Origin: Nocardioides nitrophenolicus
GTDB taxonomy: Bacteria; Actinomycetota; Actinomycetes; Propionibacteriales; Nocardioidaceae
Direction of reading: 5' to 3'
DNA: 64,000 bases
Assembly (NCBI RefSeq): GCF_016907515.1
Contig: NZ_JAFBBY010000001.1
Location: 930,001 to 994,000 of the forward strand
The translations under genes and the position numbers were made by a program. Positions 29,343-36,364 of this stretch are shown here, piece by piece (position 1 is the stretch's first letter; each line of letters opens with the position of its first letter). The notes under the pieces are model-generated. The model was not told the DNA's origin, made no database searches, and saw only the letters and a list, made by a program, of their open reading frames with translations.

Positions 29343-29357
29343 CATAGGTTTCCTATG
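29343..29357. promoter_or_regulatory. palindromic operator upstream of the MarR-type regulator
   Basis: CATAGG-TTT-CCTATG is a perfect 15-bp palindrome with a further half-site (AATAGG) immediately downstream. It lies 11 bp before the marR GTG and 31 bp from the divergent DUF1697 start, in a short AT-rich island. MarR proteins normally bind such 14-18 bp palindromes and repress their own operon; here that would be marR plus the MFS exporter. Confidence 0.6.
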
Positions 29358-29368
29358 CAATAGGGGTC

Positions 29369-29797
29369 GTGAGCGATGTCGACGGCCTCAGCAGCGATCT
29401 CACGGTGTACGCCGCCCGCCTGGTCCGGCTGGTCCGCCGCGAGCACGCCCCGTCCGCCGGCATCCGGGTGCTGTCGATCCTCGACGAGCTCGGCCCGCTC
29501 GCGATCACCGCGCTGGCCCAGGTCGACCGGTGCTCGCAGCCGACGATGACCGGGCAGGTCAACCAGCTCGTCGAGGTCGGCTGGGTCACCAAGCAGCCCA
29601 ACCCCGCCGACGCGCGCAGCAGCCTCGTCGACCTCACCCCCGCCGGCCGCGCCGAGCTCGGGCGGATCCGCCGGCTCAGCGCCGCGCTCGTCTCCGAGCG
29701 GCTGGCGCGTCGTACCGACCTCACCGCCGACGACCTCGCGACCGCCGTGGCCGTGCTCCGGGCCGTCCTCGAACCCCCCTCGGAAGGAAACTCGTGA
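29369..29797 (+). CDS. MarR family transcriptional regulator
   Basis: A 142-residue winged-helix regulator. The centre shows the wHTH: LGPLAITALAQVDRCSQPTMTGQVNQLVEVGWVTKQPNPADARSSLVDLTPAGRAEL, in which NPADARSS is the beta-wing motif equivalent to the DxRDxR of MarR. N- and C-terminal helices form the dimer interface. The GTG start follows the palindromic operator closely. It overlaps the MFS transporter gene by 4 bp and most likely represses it until an effector binds. Confidence 0.93.
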   Translation: MSDVDGLSSDLTVYAARLVRLVRREHAPSAGIRVLSILDELGPLAITALAQVDRCSQPTMTGQVNQLVEVGWVTKQPNPADARSSLVDLTPAGRAELGRIRRLSAALVSERLARRTDLTADDLATAVAVLRAVLEPPSEGNS

Positions 29798-31065
29798 CCG
29801 CCACCGCCGATCCTGGCACCCACTCCCCCGCCCACGCCGCCCCGGGCGGCTCGTTCCTGCGCCAGCCGCGCGCGGTGTGGGCGGTCGCCTTCGCCTGCGT
29901 CATCGCCTTCATGGGCATCGGCCTGGTCGACCCGATCCTCAAGGAGATCGCCGCCAAGCTCGAGGCGACGCCGAGCCAGGTGTCGCTGCTGTTCACCAGC
30001 TACATGGCGGTGATGGGCGTCGCGATGCTCATCACCGGCGTCGTGTCCACCCGGATCGGCGCCAAGCGCACCCTGCTCACCGGCCTCGTGCTGATCATCG
30101 TCTTCGCCGGCCTGGCCGGCATGTCCGGCTCGGTCGGCGCCGTGATCGGCTTCCGCGCCGGCTGGGGCCTCGGCAACGCGCTGTTCATCGCCACCGCGCT
30201 GTCCACCATCGTCAGCGCCTCGAAGGGCTCCCTGGCCCAGGCGATCATCCTGTTCGAGGCCGCCCTCGGCCTCGGCATCGCCTCCGGCCCGCTCGTCGGT
30301 GGCCTGCTCGGCGAGCACTCGTGGCGCGGGCCCTTCTTCGGCGTCTCGGTGCTGATGACGATCGCGCTCGTCGCGACCGCGATCTTCCTCCCGGCCACCC
30401 CGCCGGCCGCCCGGCGTACGACCCTGCTCGACCCGTTCCGCGCCCTCGCCTACCCGGCGCTCGCGGTGATCGCCGTGGTCGCGGTCTGCTACAACCTCGG
30501 CTTCTTCTCGCTGCTCGCCGCGGGGCCGTTCGCGCTGCCCGAGGCCGGGATCATGCAGATCGGCTGGATCTTCTTCGGCTGGGGCGTGCTGCTCGCGGTC
30601 GCCTCCGTCGCGCTGGCGCCGTGGGTGCAGCGCAGGGTCGGCACCGTGCCCGCACTGATCGGTGCGCTCGCCCTGTTCGCGCTCGACCTGATCGCGATGG
30701 CCCTCGGCGCCGCCCACTCGGGCGTCGTGATCGCCGGCATCGTCGTCGCCGGCGCCTTCCTCGGCGTCATCAACACCCTGGTCACCGAGGCGGTGATGGG
30801 CGCGGCCCCGGTCGAGCGCCCGGTCGCGTCGGCGGCGTACTCGTTCGTGCGGTTCACCGGCGGCGCCGTCGGCCCGTACGTCGCCCTCAAGCTCGCCGAG
30901 CACCAGGGCTCCGCGGCGCCCTTCTGGTTCGGCGGGATCGCGGTCGCCGTCGGCGTCGTGGTCCTCGTGGTCGGCGCCCGCACCATCCACACCGCCCTCC
31001 ACGGCGCCCCCGCCGCCCACTCCCCCGAGGAGGCCGAGGCCGAGGCGCTGGGGGATCTCGCCTAG
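29794..31065 (+). CDS. MFS transporter (12-helix drug-efflux type)
   Basis: A 423-residue permease with about 12 membrane helices. Characteristic pieces are the start of helix 1 (AFACVIAFMGIGLVDPILKEIAAKL), the loop 2-3 motif TGVVSTRIGAKRTLL and helix 5 ALGLGIASGPLVGGLLG (antiporter motif C-like), pointing to proton-driven efflux. The C-terminus is an acidic hydrophilic tail. It is co-transcribed with the overlapping MarR repressor, which supports a role in exporting a toxic compound or antibiotic; the substrate is unknown. A cluster of repeats begins 3 bp after the stop. Confidence 0.92.
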   Translation: MTATADPGTHSPAHAAPGGSFLRQPRAVWAVAFACVIAFMGIGLVDPILKEIAAKLEATPSQVSLLFTSYMAVMGVAMLITGVVSTRIGAKRTLLTGLVLIIVFAGLAGMSGSVGAVIGFRAGWGLGNALFIATALSTIVSASKGSLAQAIILFEAALGLGIASGPLVGGLLGEHSWRGPFFGVSVLMTIALVATAIFLPATPPAARRTTLLDPFRALAYPALAVIAVVAVCYNLGFFSLLAAGPFALPEAGIMQIGWIFFGWGVLLAVASVALAPWVQRRVGTVPALIGALALFALDLIAMALGAAHSGVVIAGIVVAGAFLGVINTLVTEAVMGAAPVERPVASAAYSFVRFTGGAVGPYVALKLAEHQGSAAPFWFGGIAVAVGVVVLVVGARTIHTALHGAPAAHSPEEAEAEALGDLA

Positions 31066-31067
31066 CG

Positions 31068-31199
31068 CGACCCGGCAGAAACTGGCTCTGGTTTTGCGCC
31101 GACCCGGCAGAAACTGGCTCGGGATCTGCGCCGACCCGGCAGAAAGTAGCTCGCGCGACCGCGACTTTCTGCCGGGTCGGCGCGACACAAGAGCCAGTT
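31068..31199. repeat. 32-bp-period repeat cluster with inverted copy (probable bidirectional terminator)
   Basis: A 21-bp unit (CGACCCGGCAGAAA then CTGGCTC) occurs at 31068, 31100 and, with two changes, 31132; 11-bp spacers give a period of exactly 32. An inverted unit split by an 11-bp spacer follows at 31164-31199. The third unit and the inverted unit form a perfect 20-bp stem (31128-31147 with 31164-31183) around a 16-nt loop. It fills the gap between the convergent MFS and thioesterase genes, so termination is the simplest role, but tandem units would not be needed for that. Confidence 0.75.
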
Positions 31200-31208
31200 C
31201 GTGACGGG

Positions 31209-31658
31209 TCAGCTGAAGATCATGCAGCTGGAGCTGGCGTAGGCGACCAGCTTGCCGGCGCCGTCGTAGAGCTTCGCCTCCGCGAGAGCGGTACGACGGC
31301 CGCGCTGGAGCACCGTGCCGACGGCGCGCAGCCGGCCGGAGTCGACGGTGACCGGCTTGAGGAACTTCACGGTCAGGTCGAGGGAGGTGTAGGCCTCGCC
31401 GACGGCGAGGGTGGAGTGCACGGCGCAGCCGCAGGCGGAGTCCAGCAGGGTGGCGAAGACGCCGCCGTGGACGCTGCCGATCGGGTTGTAGTGGCGCAGC
31501 TCGGGATCGAGCTCGAAGATCGCGGTGCCGCGCTCGGGGACGTCCATCCCCGCGAAGCCGAGGGTCTCCGCGATCGGGGCACCGGGGATCAGCCCGTCGC
31601 GGATCGCCTGCAGCTGCTCGAAGCCGTCGAGCTGGGTCTGGGTCGCGGACTCAGTCAT
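31209..31658 (-). CDS. PaaI-type acyl-CoA thioesterase (hotdog fold)
   Basis: A 149-residue single hotdog-domain thioesterase. The signature RHYNPIGSVHGGVFATLLDSACGCAV contains the His-Gly-Gly motif and the catalytic Asp, and SLDLTVKFLKPVTVDSGRLRA is the usual second strand region. The substrate is likely an aryl- or acyl-CoA. The ATG at 31658 coincides with the expected transcription start of a TTGACA-N17-TCTGAT promoter, so the message is probably leaderless. It is divergent from an HxlR-type regulator gene whose operator overlaps this promoter. Confidence 0.9.
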   Translation of the reverse strand: MTESATQTQLDGFEQLQAIRDGLIPGAPIAETLGFAGMDVPERGTAIFELDPELRHYNPIGSVHGGVFATLLDSACGCAVHSTLAVGEAYTSLDLTVKFLKPVTVDSGRLRAVGTVLQRGRRTALAEAKLYDGAGKLVAYASSSCMIFS

Positions 31659-31664
31659 GGAGCC

Positions 31665-31700
31665 ATCAGACCAACCCGGGCTGAGTCTGTCAATGAGACT
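31665..31700 (-). promoter_or_regulatory. thioesterase promoter with overlapping HxlR operator
   Basis: On the minus strand a consensus -35 TTGACA (31688-31693) is separated by exactly 17 bp from TCTGAT (31665-31670), six bases before the ATG, which implies a leaderless transcript. The -35 box is overlapped by the inverted repeat AGTCT-N7-AGACT (31684-31700), a plausible binding site of the divergently encoded HxlR regulator. That regulator would then block RNA polymerase directly. Confidence 0.6.
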
Positions 31701-31720
31701 TGGGTCGCTATGCTGGTCCG

Positions 31721-32197
31721 ATGAGCACCCCGCCGGCACTCGCCTGGTCGGTCGACAACTGCACCCTCGGCCGGGCCATGGCGATCCTCGGCGAGCGGTG
31801 GACGGTGGTGGTGCTGCGCGAGGTGTTCCTCGGCGTACGCCGGTTCGACGACATCCGGCGGCACGCCGGCATCCCCCGCCAGGTGCTGACCGACCGGCTC
31901 GCCACCCTGGTCGCGCACGGCATCCTGCGCAAGGAGCCCTACCGCGAGGACGGCGCCCGCACCCGCCACGAGTACCGGCTCACTGAGAAGGGACTCGAGC
32001 TCCAGCCGATCCTGCTCGCGATCAGCCACTGGGGCGATCGCCATCTCGCCGATCCGGGCGGGCCGCCGACGGTGTTCGTGCACCGCGAGTGCGAGCAGCC
32101 GGTCCACGTCGAGGTGCGCTGCGCCGCCGGGCACGCCGTCGAGCCGCGCGGGGTCGCCACCCGGCCCGGCCCCGGCGTCCGTCCGTTCGCGGGCTGA
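31721..32197 (+). CDS. HxlR family transcriptional regulator
   Basis: A 158-residue winged-helix regulator of the HxlR/YodB type. Cys14 in SVDNCTLGRAMAILGERWTVVVLRE sits at the position of the redox-sensing Cys of YodB/HypR-like members. The wHTH contains GVRRFDDIRRHAGIPRQVLTDRLATLVAHGIL and the wing TRHEYRLTEKG. A C-terminal extension of about 45 residues carries two more Cys (HRECEQPVHVEVRCAAGH), spaced like a possible metal or redox site. It probably regulates the divergent thioesterase gene. The stop is 3 bp from the convergent siderophore permease gene. Confidence 0.9.
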   Translation: MSTPPALAWSVDNCTLGRAMAILGERWTVVVLREVFLGVRRFDDIRRHAGIPRQVLTDRLATLVAHGILRKEPYREDGARTRHEYRLTEKGLELQPILLAISHWGDRHLADPGGPPTVFVHRECEQPVHVEVRCAAGHAVEPRGVATRPGPGVRPFAG

Positions 32198-32200
32198 CCC

Positions 32201-34324
32201 TCAGGCGCGCGAGCGCGCCAGCAGGTAGACGAAGTACGGCGCCCCGATCAACGCCACCACCAGGCCGGCCGGGATCTGCGCCGGCGCGATCACGGTCCGG
32301 CCGACCAGGTCGGCGAGGCCGAGCAGCACCGCGCCGACCAGGACCGCCACGGGGACCGAACGGGCGTGCCGGCCGCCGACCAGGGCCCGGGCGAGGTGCG
32401 GCGCGACCAGGCCGACGAAGCCGACCACGCCGACCGCGGCCACGCTGGTCGCGGCGAGCAGCGCGGCCGTCACCAGCACCACCAGGCGCACCGACTCCAG
32501 CCGTACGCCGACCAGCCGCGGCGTGTCCTCGTCGAGCGCGAGCAGGTCGAGCTCGCGGCGTACCAGCCAGGCGAGCGGCAGCGCGACGACGAGGACGACA
32601 GCGACGGGCAGGACCTGCTCGAAGGTGCGGCCGTAGGTGGTGCCGGACATCCAGGTGTAGATGCGCGGCGTGTCCCAGGGGTTCGAGCGGACCAGCAGGA
32701 AGGTCGTGAGCGCCGCGGCGCCGTACCAGGTGCCGATGCCGATCAGCAGCAGCCGGTCGGCGTTCAGGCCGTGCCGCCAGGACAGCCCGTAGACGAGGGC
32801 GAAGGAGAGCAGTGCGCCGACGACCGCGCCGATGAGGATCGCGGTGTTGCCGGCCGCCTGCGAGACGCCCGCGCCGGTCACCACGACGACCGCGCCGACG
32901 CCCGCGCCACCGGTGATGCCGAGGATGCCGGGCTCGGCGAGCGGGTTGCGGCAGGTCGCCTGGACCAGGGCGCCGGACAGCGCCAGCGCCGCGCCGCCCA
33001 GGACGGCAGCCGCGACCCGCGGCGCCCGCTCGTCGAGCGCGAACTGGATGAGGGGCGCGGCCTCGCCGTCGAGCCACAGCCCCAGGTCGCCGGCCTTGAG
33101 CCAGGTGTCGCCGGCGAGCAGCCCGAGCAGCACGACGGTCGCGGTCGCGAGCAGCACGACGGTGAGGACGACGAGGAAGCGCAGCCGGGTGCCGACCCGT
33201 ACCCGCGCCGCGGCCGGCTGCCGGGTGGGCCCCGAGTCCCGGCTGCGGCGCGCGAGCACGACCATCACCAACGCGCCCAGCAGGGTGGTGGTGATGCCGG
33301 TCGGGATCGAGATCGCCTGGTCGGCGCCGAGCACCGCCCGGATCAGGGCGTCGGCGAGCACCACCACGACCGCGCCGGTCAGGCCGGCGGCCGGGATCAG
33401 GACGGCGTGCCGGTTCAGTGCGGGCACCAGCCGACCGCACAGCCGCACGATCACGGGTGCGAACAGGCCGACGAAGCCGATCGGGCCGGCCAGGGTCACC
33501 GACGCCGCCGTGAGCAGGACGGCGAGCACCGTCCCTGCCGCGCGCGTCGACCGGACGGGTACGCCGAGCACCGCCGCGCTGTCGTCGCCGAGCCCGAGCA
33601 GGTCGAGCCGCCGGGCGAGGAGCAGCGCCGCGAGCGTGCACACGACCACGACCGGCGCCGCCTGCTCGAAGGCGCGCAGCCCGAGCTGGCTCAGTGACCC
33701 GCTCCCCCAGGCGAACAGGCTGGTGGTCTCCTCCTGGAAGAGGATGAGCAGGGTCGAGGTGGCCGCCTGCAGCGCGAGGGCGACCGCGGAGCCGGCCAGC
33801 ACCAGCCGGGTGGTCGCCGTACCGGCACCGCCGGCGAGACCGAGCACCAGGAAGGCCGCGAGGGAGCCGCCGACGAAGGCGGTCAGGCCCGAGGCCCAGA
33901 TCGGGACGGAGATCCCGAAGGCGGCGACGACGGTCACCGCGAGGTAGGCGCCGCCGGTGACGGCGAGGGTGTCCGGGGACGCCAGCGCGTTGCGGGCCAG
34001 CGACTGGAACAGCGCGCCGGCCACGCCGAGGGCGAACCCGACCGCGATCCCGGCGGCCAGCCGCGGCACCCGCGACCCGATGAGCACGTCACCCGCGTCG
34101 GCGCCGGCACCCGTCCCGGACCGGTCGCCGAGCAGCCAGCGGACCAGGTCACCCGCGCCGATCGCGGAGGTGCCCTGGGTGAGATGCCAGGCCGAGACGC
34201 CCAGGAGGACGACGACGAGCAGCAGGGCACCCGTGGCGCCGGTGACACCCGCCCGTCCCAGGCGAGGCCGAGCCTCGGCCGGCCCGGGAGGCGTGGTGAT
34301 GCGCTGCTGCTGCTCGACGCTCAT
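32201..34324 (-). CDS. fused FecCD-type iron-siderophore ABC permease (two permease domains)
   Basis: A 707-residue membrane protein made of two complete FecCD permeases in tandem, about 10 helices each, like FhuB. The repeated motifs are RVPRLAAGIAVGFALGVAGALFQ (first half) and RAPRVAAAVLGGAALALSGALVQ (second half), followed by NALASPDTLAVTGGA and NPLAEPGILGITGGAG. The coupling regions are GPIGFVGLFAPVIVRL and GVVGFVGLVAPHLARAL. It replaces the usual two separate permease genes. It is the last gene of an ATPase-binding protein-permease operon, 11 bp after the binding-protein stop, under a likely iron box. Confidence 0.93.
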   Translation of the reverse strand: MSVEQQQRITTPPGPAEARPRLGRAGVTGATGALLLVVVLLGVSAWHLTQGTSAIGAGDLVRWLLGDRSGTGAGADAGDVLIGSRVPRLAAGIAVGFALGVAGALFQSLARNALASPDTLAVTGGAYLAVTVVAAFGISVPIWASGLTAFVGGSLAAFLVLGLAGGAGTATTRLVLAGSAVALALQAATSTLLILFQEETTSLFAWGSGSLSQLGLRAFEQAAPVVVVCTLAALLLARRLDLLGLGDDSAAVLGVPVRSTRAAGTVLAVLLTAASVTLAGPIGFVGLFAPVIVRLCGRLVPALNRHAVLIPAAGLTGAVVVVLADALIRAVLGADQAISIPTGITTTLLGALVMVVLARRSRDSGPTRQPAAARVRVGTRLRFLVVLTVVLLATATVVLLGLLAGDTWLKAGDLGLWLDGEAAPLIQFALDERAPRVAAAVLGGAALALSGALVQATCRNPLAEPGILGITGGAGVGAVVVVTGAGVSQAAGNTAILIGAVVGALLSFALVYGLSWRHGLNADRLLLIGIGTWYGAAALTTFLLVRSNPWDTPRIYTWMSGTTYGRTFEQVLPVAVVLVVALPLAWLVRRELDLLALDEDTPRLVGVRLESVRLVVLVTAALLAATSVAAVGVVGFVGLVAPHLARALVGGRHARSVPVAVLVGAVLLGLADLVGRTVIAPAQIPAGLVVALIGAPYFVYLLARSRA

Positions 34325-34335
34325 CGTCCGGGCCG

Positions 34336-35355
34336 CTACTTGGTCAGCAGGTCGACGTACGCGTCGACGATCTGCTCGGCCGAGCGGGGGCCGCCGAAGG
34401 TCCAGATGCCGGCGGGGAACGCGAAGGAGCGGCCCTCGGCGACGGCTGGGATCTTCTGCCACACCGGGTTCTCGGCGAGGGCGGCGTTGATGTCGCCGTC
34501 GGGGTCGACGGTGCCGGTGTGGAAGAAGGTCGCGTCGCCGAGCTCGCTCATCCCCTCGACGTCGGTCTGGCCCAGGCCGTAGGCCTCGTCGACCTCGCCG
34601 GTCCAGGCGTTCTCGAGACCGAGCTCCTCACCGAGCTCACCGATCAGCGAGCCCTGGCCGAAGGGACGGATGGAGACGTTGCCGCCCTGGATCCAGCCGT
34701 CGAAGTAGACGAACCTCCCCGCCGCGTCGGAGACCTGCTCCTTGGCGTCCGCCAGGTGCTCGTTGAAGTCGTCGACGACGACCTTCGCGCGCTCCTCGCG
34801 CCCGGTCGCCTGGGCGATCAGCTCGAAGGTGTCGATCATGTTGGCGACCGGGTCCTTGGCGTCGGCGCCCTTGGTGGCGAGCACCGGGACGTCGTACTTC
34901 GCGAGCTGCTTGAGGATCTCGTCCTCGGGCGTGTACGCCTCGACGATGACCAGGTCGGGGTTGGTGCCGAACAGGGTCTCCAGGTTGGGCTCGCCGCGGG
35001 TGCCGACGTCGGTCACGCCGTCGGGCAGCTTCTCGGCGGTGTCCCAGGTGGTGTAGCCCTCGACGTCGGCGACCGCGACGGGCGTCAGGCACAGGGTCAG
35101 CACGTCCTCGACCTGCTGCCACTCCAGGACGGCGACCCGCTCGGCCGGCTTGTCGAGCTCGACGGAGCGGCCGTAGCTGTCGGTCAGGCTCACCGGACCG
35201 GTGGCGGTCGTCGTCTCGTCGGCGGTGCAGTCCGCCGAGGCGTTCGCCTTCGGCGCCGCCTCCTTGTCGGCGCCGGTGTCGGTCGTCCCACAGGCGGCCA
35301 GCAGCAGTGGCAGCACCGCCACGGGAGCCAGGGCGGCGATCGGTCGGGTCTTCAT
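34336..35355 (-). CDS. iron-siderophore ABC transporter substrate-binding lipoprotein
   Basis: A 339-residue lipoprotein of the FecB/FepB class (helical-backbone, type III binding protein). The signal peptide ends LLLAACGTTD with Cys near residue 22. The mature part shows DSYGRSVELDKPAERVAVLEWQQVEDVLTL, TRGEPNLETLFGTNPDLVIVEAYTP and the long central helix between lobes. An ATG at 35355 with GAGGA 6-10 nt upstream is preferred over a GTG 12 bases earlier. It delivers a ferric siderophore (type unknown) to the fused permease encoded next. Confidence 0.92.
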   Translation of the reverse strand: MKTRPIAALAPVAVLPLLLAACGTTDTGADKEAAPKANASADCTADETTTATGPVSLTDSYGRSVELDKPAERVAVLEWQQVEDVLTLCLTPVAVADVEGYTTWDTAEKLPDGVTDVGTRGEPNLETLFGTNPDLVIVEAYTPEDEILKQLAKYDVPVLATKGADAKDPVANMIDTFELIAQATGREERAKVVVDDFNEHLADAKEQVSDAAGRFVYFDGWIQGGNVSIRPFGQGSLIGELGEELGLENAWTGEVDEAYGLGQTDVEGMSELGDATFFHTGTVDPDGDINAALAENPVWQKIPAVAEGRSFAFPAGIWTFGGPRSAEQIVDAYVDLLTK

Positions 35356-35388
35356 CGGATTCCTCACTGGTGGGGGTCGGCCGCGGAG

Positions 35389-36189
35389 TCAGCGGCGTCG
35401 GTGGTGGTGCCGGCCCTGGGCCTCCACCCGCACCGCGCCCGTGTCCGGGTCGACGAGGCAGCGGATGGGCAGCCCGTACACGGCCGAGAGGTGCTCGGCG
35501 GTGAGGACGTCGGCGGGTGCGCCGACTGCGCGGACCGCGCCCTGGTGCAGCAGCACGACCTGGTCGGCCACGGTGGCGGCGTGGTTCAGGTCGTGGAGGA
35601 CGACGCCGAGCGCCGCCCCGTGCTGGTCCGCGAGGTCGCGGACCAGGTCGAGCGTCTCGACCTGGTAGCGCAGGTCGAGGTGGTTGGTGGGCTCGTCGAG
35701 GAGGACGACGGCGGTGTCCTGGGCCAGGCACGTCGCCAGCCAGACCCGCTGCAGCTCCCCGCCGGAGAGCTGGTCGACGGCACGGTCCGCCATCGCGTCG
35801 ATCCCGGTGACCGCCATCGCATGGTCGATCGCCTCCCGGTCGGCGTCCGTCACCCCGGCGAACCGGCCGCGATGGGGGTGGCGGCCGAACGCGACCACGT
35901 CGCGCACCTCGAGCCCGGAGGGGTGTGGGCGCGACTGCGAGAGGAGGGTCACCCGGCGCGCGAACTCCTTCGCACTCAGCGGGGCCGCATCGGCGTCGTC
36001 CAGCGTGATCCGGCCCTCCGCGACGGGGTGGAGGCGGGCCAGCGAGCGCAGCACCGTCGACTTGCCGCTGCCGTTGGGGCCGATCAGCGCGGTCACCTCG
36101 CCGGGGGCGAGGCGCACGGAGACGCCGTGCACCACCGTGCTGCGCTGGTAGCCCAGCACCAGGTCGCGTCCTTCGAGCACCGTCGTCAC
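35389..36189 (-). CDS. iron-siderophore ABC transporter ATP-binding protein (FecE/FepC type)
   Basis: A 266-residue ATPase. It has Walker A GPNGSGKSTV (about residue 37), Q-loop LLSQSRPHP, the FecE-type FGRHPHRGRFAGVTDADREA, the signature LSGGELQRVWLA, Walker B AVVLLDEPTNHLD and switch His in VVLHDLNHA. The C-terminus is His/Arg-rich (QGRHHHRRR). Start GTG at 36189. It is the first gene of the operon, 22 bp downstream of a DtxR/IdeR-type box, so expression should rise when iron is scarce. Confidence 0.94.
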   Translation of the reverse strand: MTTVLEGRDLVLGYQRSTVVHGVSVRLAPGEVTALIGPNGSGKSTVLRSLARLHPVAEGRITLDDADAAPLSAKEFARRVTLLSQSRPHPSGLEVRDVVAFGRHPHRGRFAGVTDADREAIDHAMAVTGIDAMADRAVDQLSGGELQRVWLATCLAQDTAVVLLDEPTNHLDLRYQVETLDLVRDLADQHGAALGVVLHDLNHAATVADQVVLLHQGAVRAVGAPADVLTAEHLSAVYGLPIRCLVDPDTGAVRVEAQGRHHHRRR

Positions 36190-36210
36190 GGGAAGGAAGC
36201 GTAGCCTAAG

Positions 36211-36229
36211 TTAGGGCAGGCTTTCCTTT
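36211..36229. promoter_or_regulatory. IdeR/DtxR iron box
   Basis: TTAGGGCAGGCTTTCCTTT fits the 19-bp IdeR/DtxR consensus TWAGGTWAGSCTWACCTWA at 15 of 19 positions (my count), including the central AGGCT and both outer half-site cores. It lies 22 bp before the FecE-type ATPase start. A nearby GCCTAAG on the left may belong to the same promoter. Iron-loaded IdeR bound here would shut off siderophore uptake. Confidence 0.65.
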
Positions 36230-36241
36230 GGGGGGGTGGGG

Positions 36242-36304
36242 GTGCAGGAATCACCTGTCGACAGGCGAAACTGTCACTTGACGGGCAAAACTGTCACTTG
36301 ACGG
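36242..36304. repeat. short direct repeats and a GTCGAC-centred palindrome
   Basis: GTGCAGGAATC (36242-36252) is followed by a CCTGTCGACAGG palindrome, and then AAACTGTCACTTGACGG occurs twice with a 20-bp period (36268-36284, 36288-36304). GTGCAGGAATC recurs at 36324 in front of another GTCGAC-centred palindrome. These lie between the iron box and the helicase gene. No function is evident; together with 36324-36359 they form a small structured cluster. Confidence 0.7.
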
Positions 36305-36323
36305 CCGTTGCAACGCCCGACAA

Positions 36324-36359
36324 GTGCAGGAATCGCCGGTCGACCGGCGATCCCTGCAC
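36324..36359. terminator. 36-bp near-perfect palindrome after the helicase gene
   Basis: GTGCAGGAATCGCCGGTC followed directly by its inverse GACCGGCGATCCCTGCAC, with a single mismatched pair. It begins 5 bp after the stop codon of the minus-strand helicase gene (36365), so an intrinsic terminator is likely. The arms meet with no loop, so as RNA the hairpin would open a few base pairs at the tip. Confidence 0.6.
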
Positions 36360-36364
36360 CCCCG

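Noticed and set aside
31068..31152. CRISPR-like repeats at 32-bp period
   Set aside because: Only three units with 11-bp spacers and an inverted copy; spacers too short and no cas genes.
29353..31188. A 611-codon minus-strand frame across the MFS gene
   Set aside because: It is the antisense of marR and the MFS transporter; no recognisable domain, whereas the plus-strand frames are conserved families.
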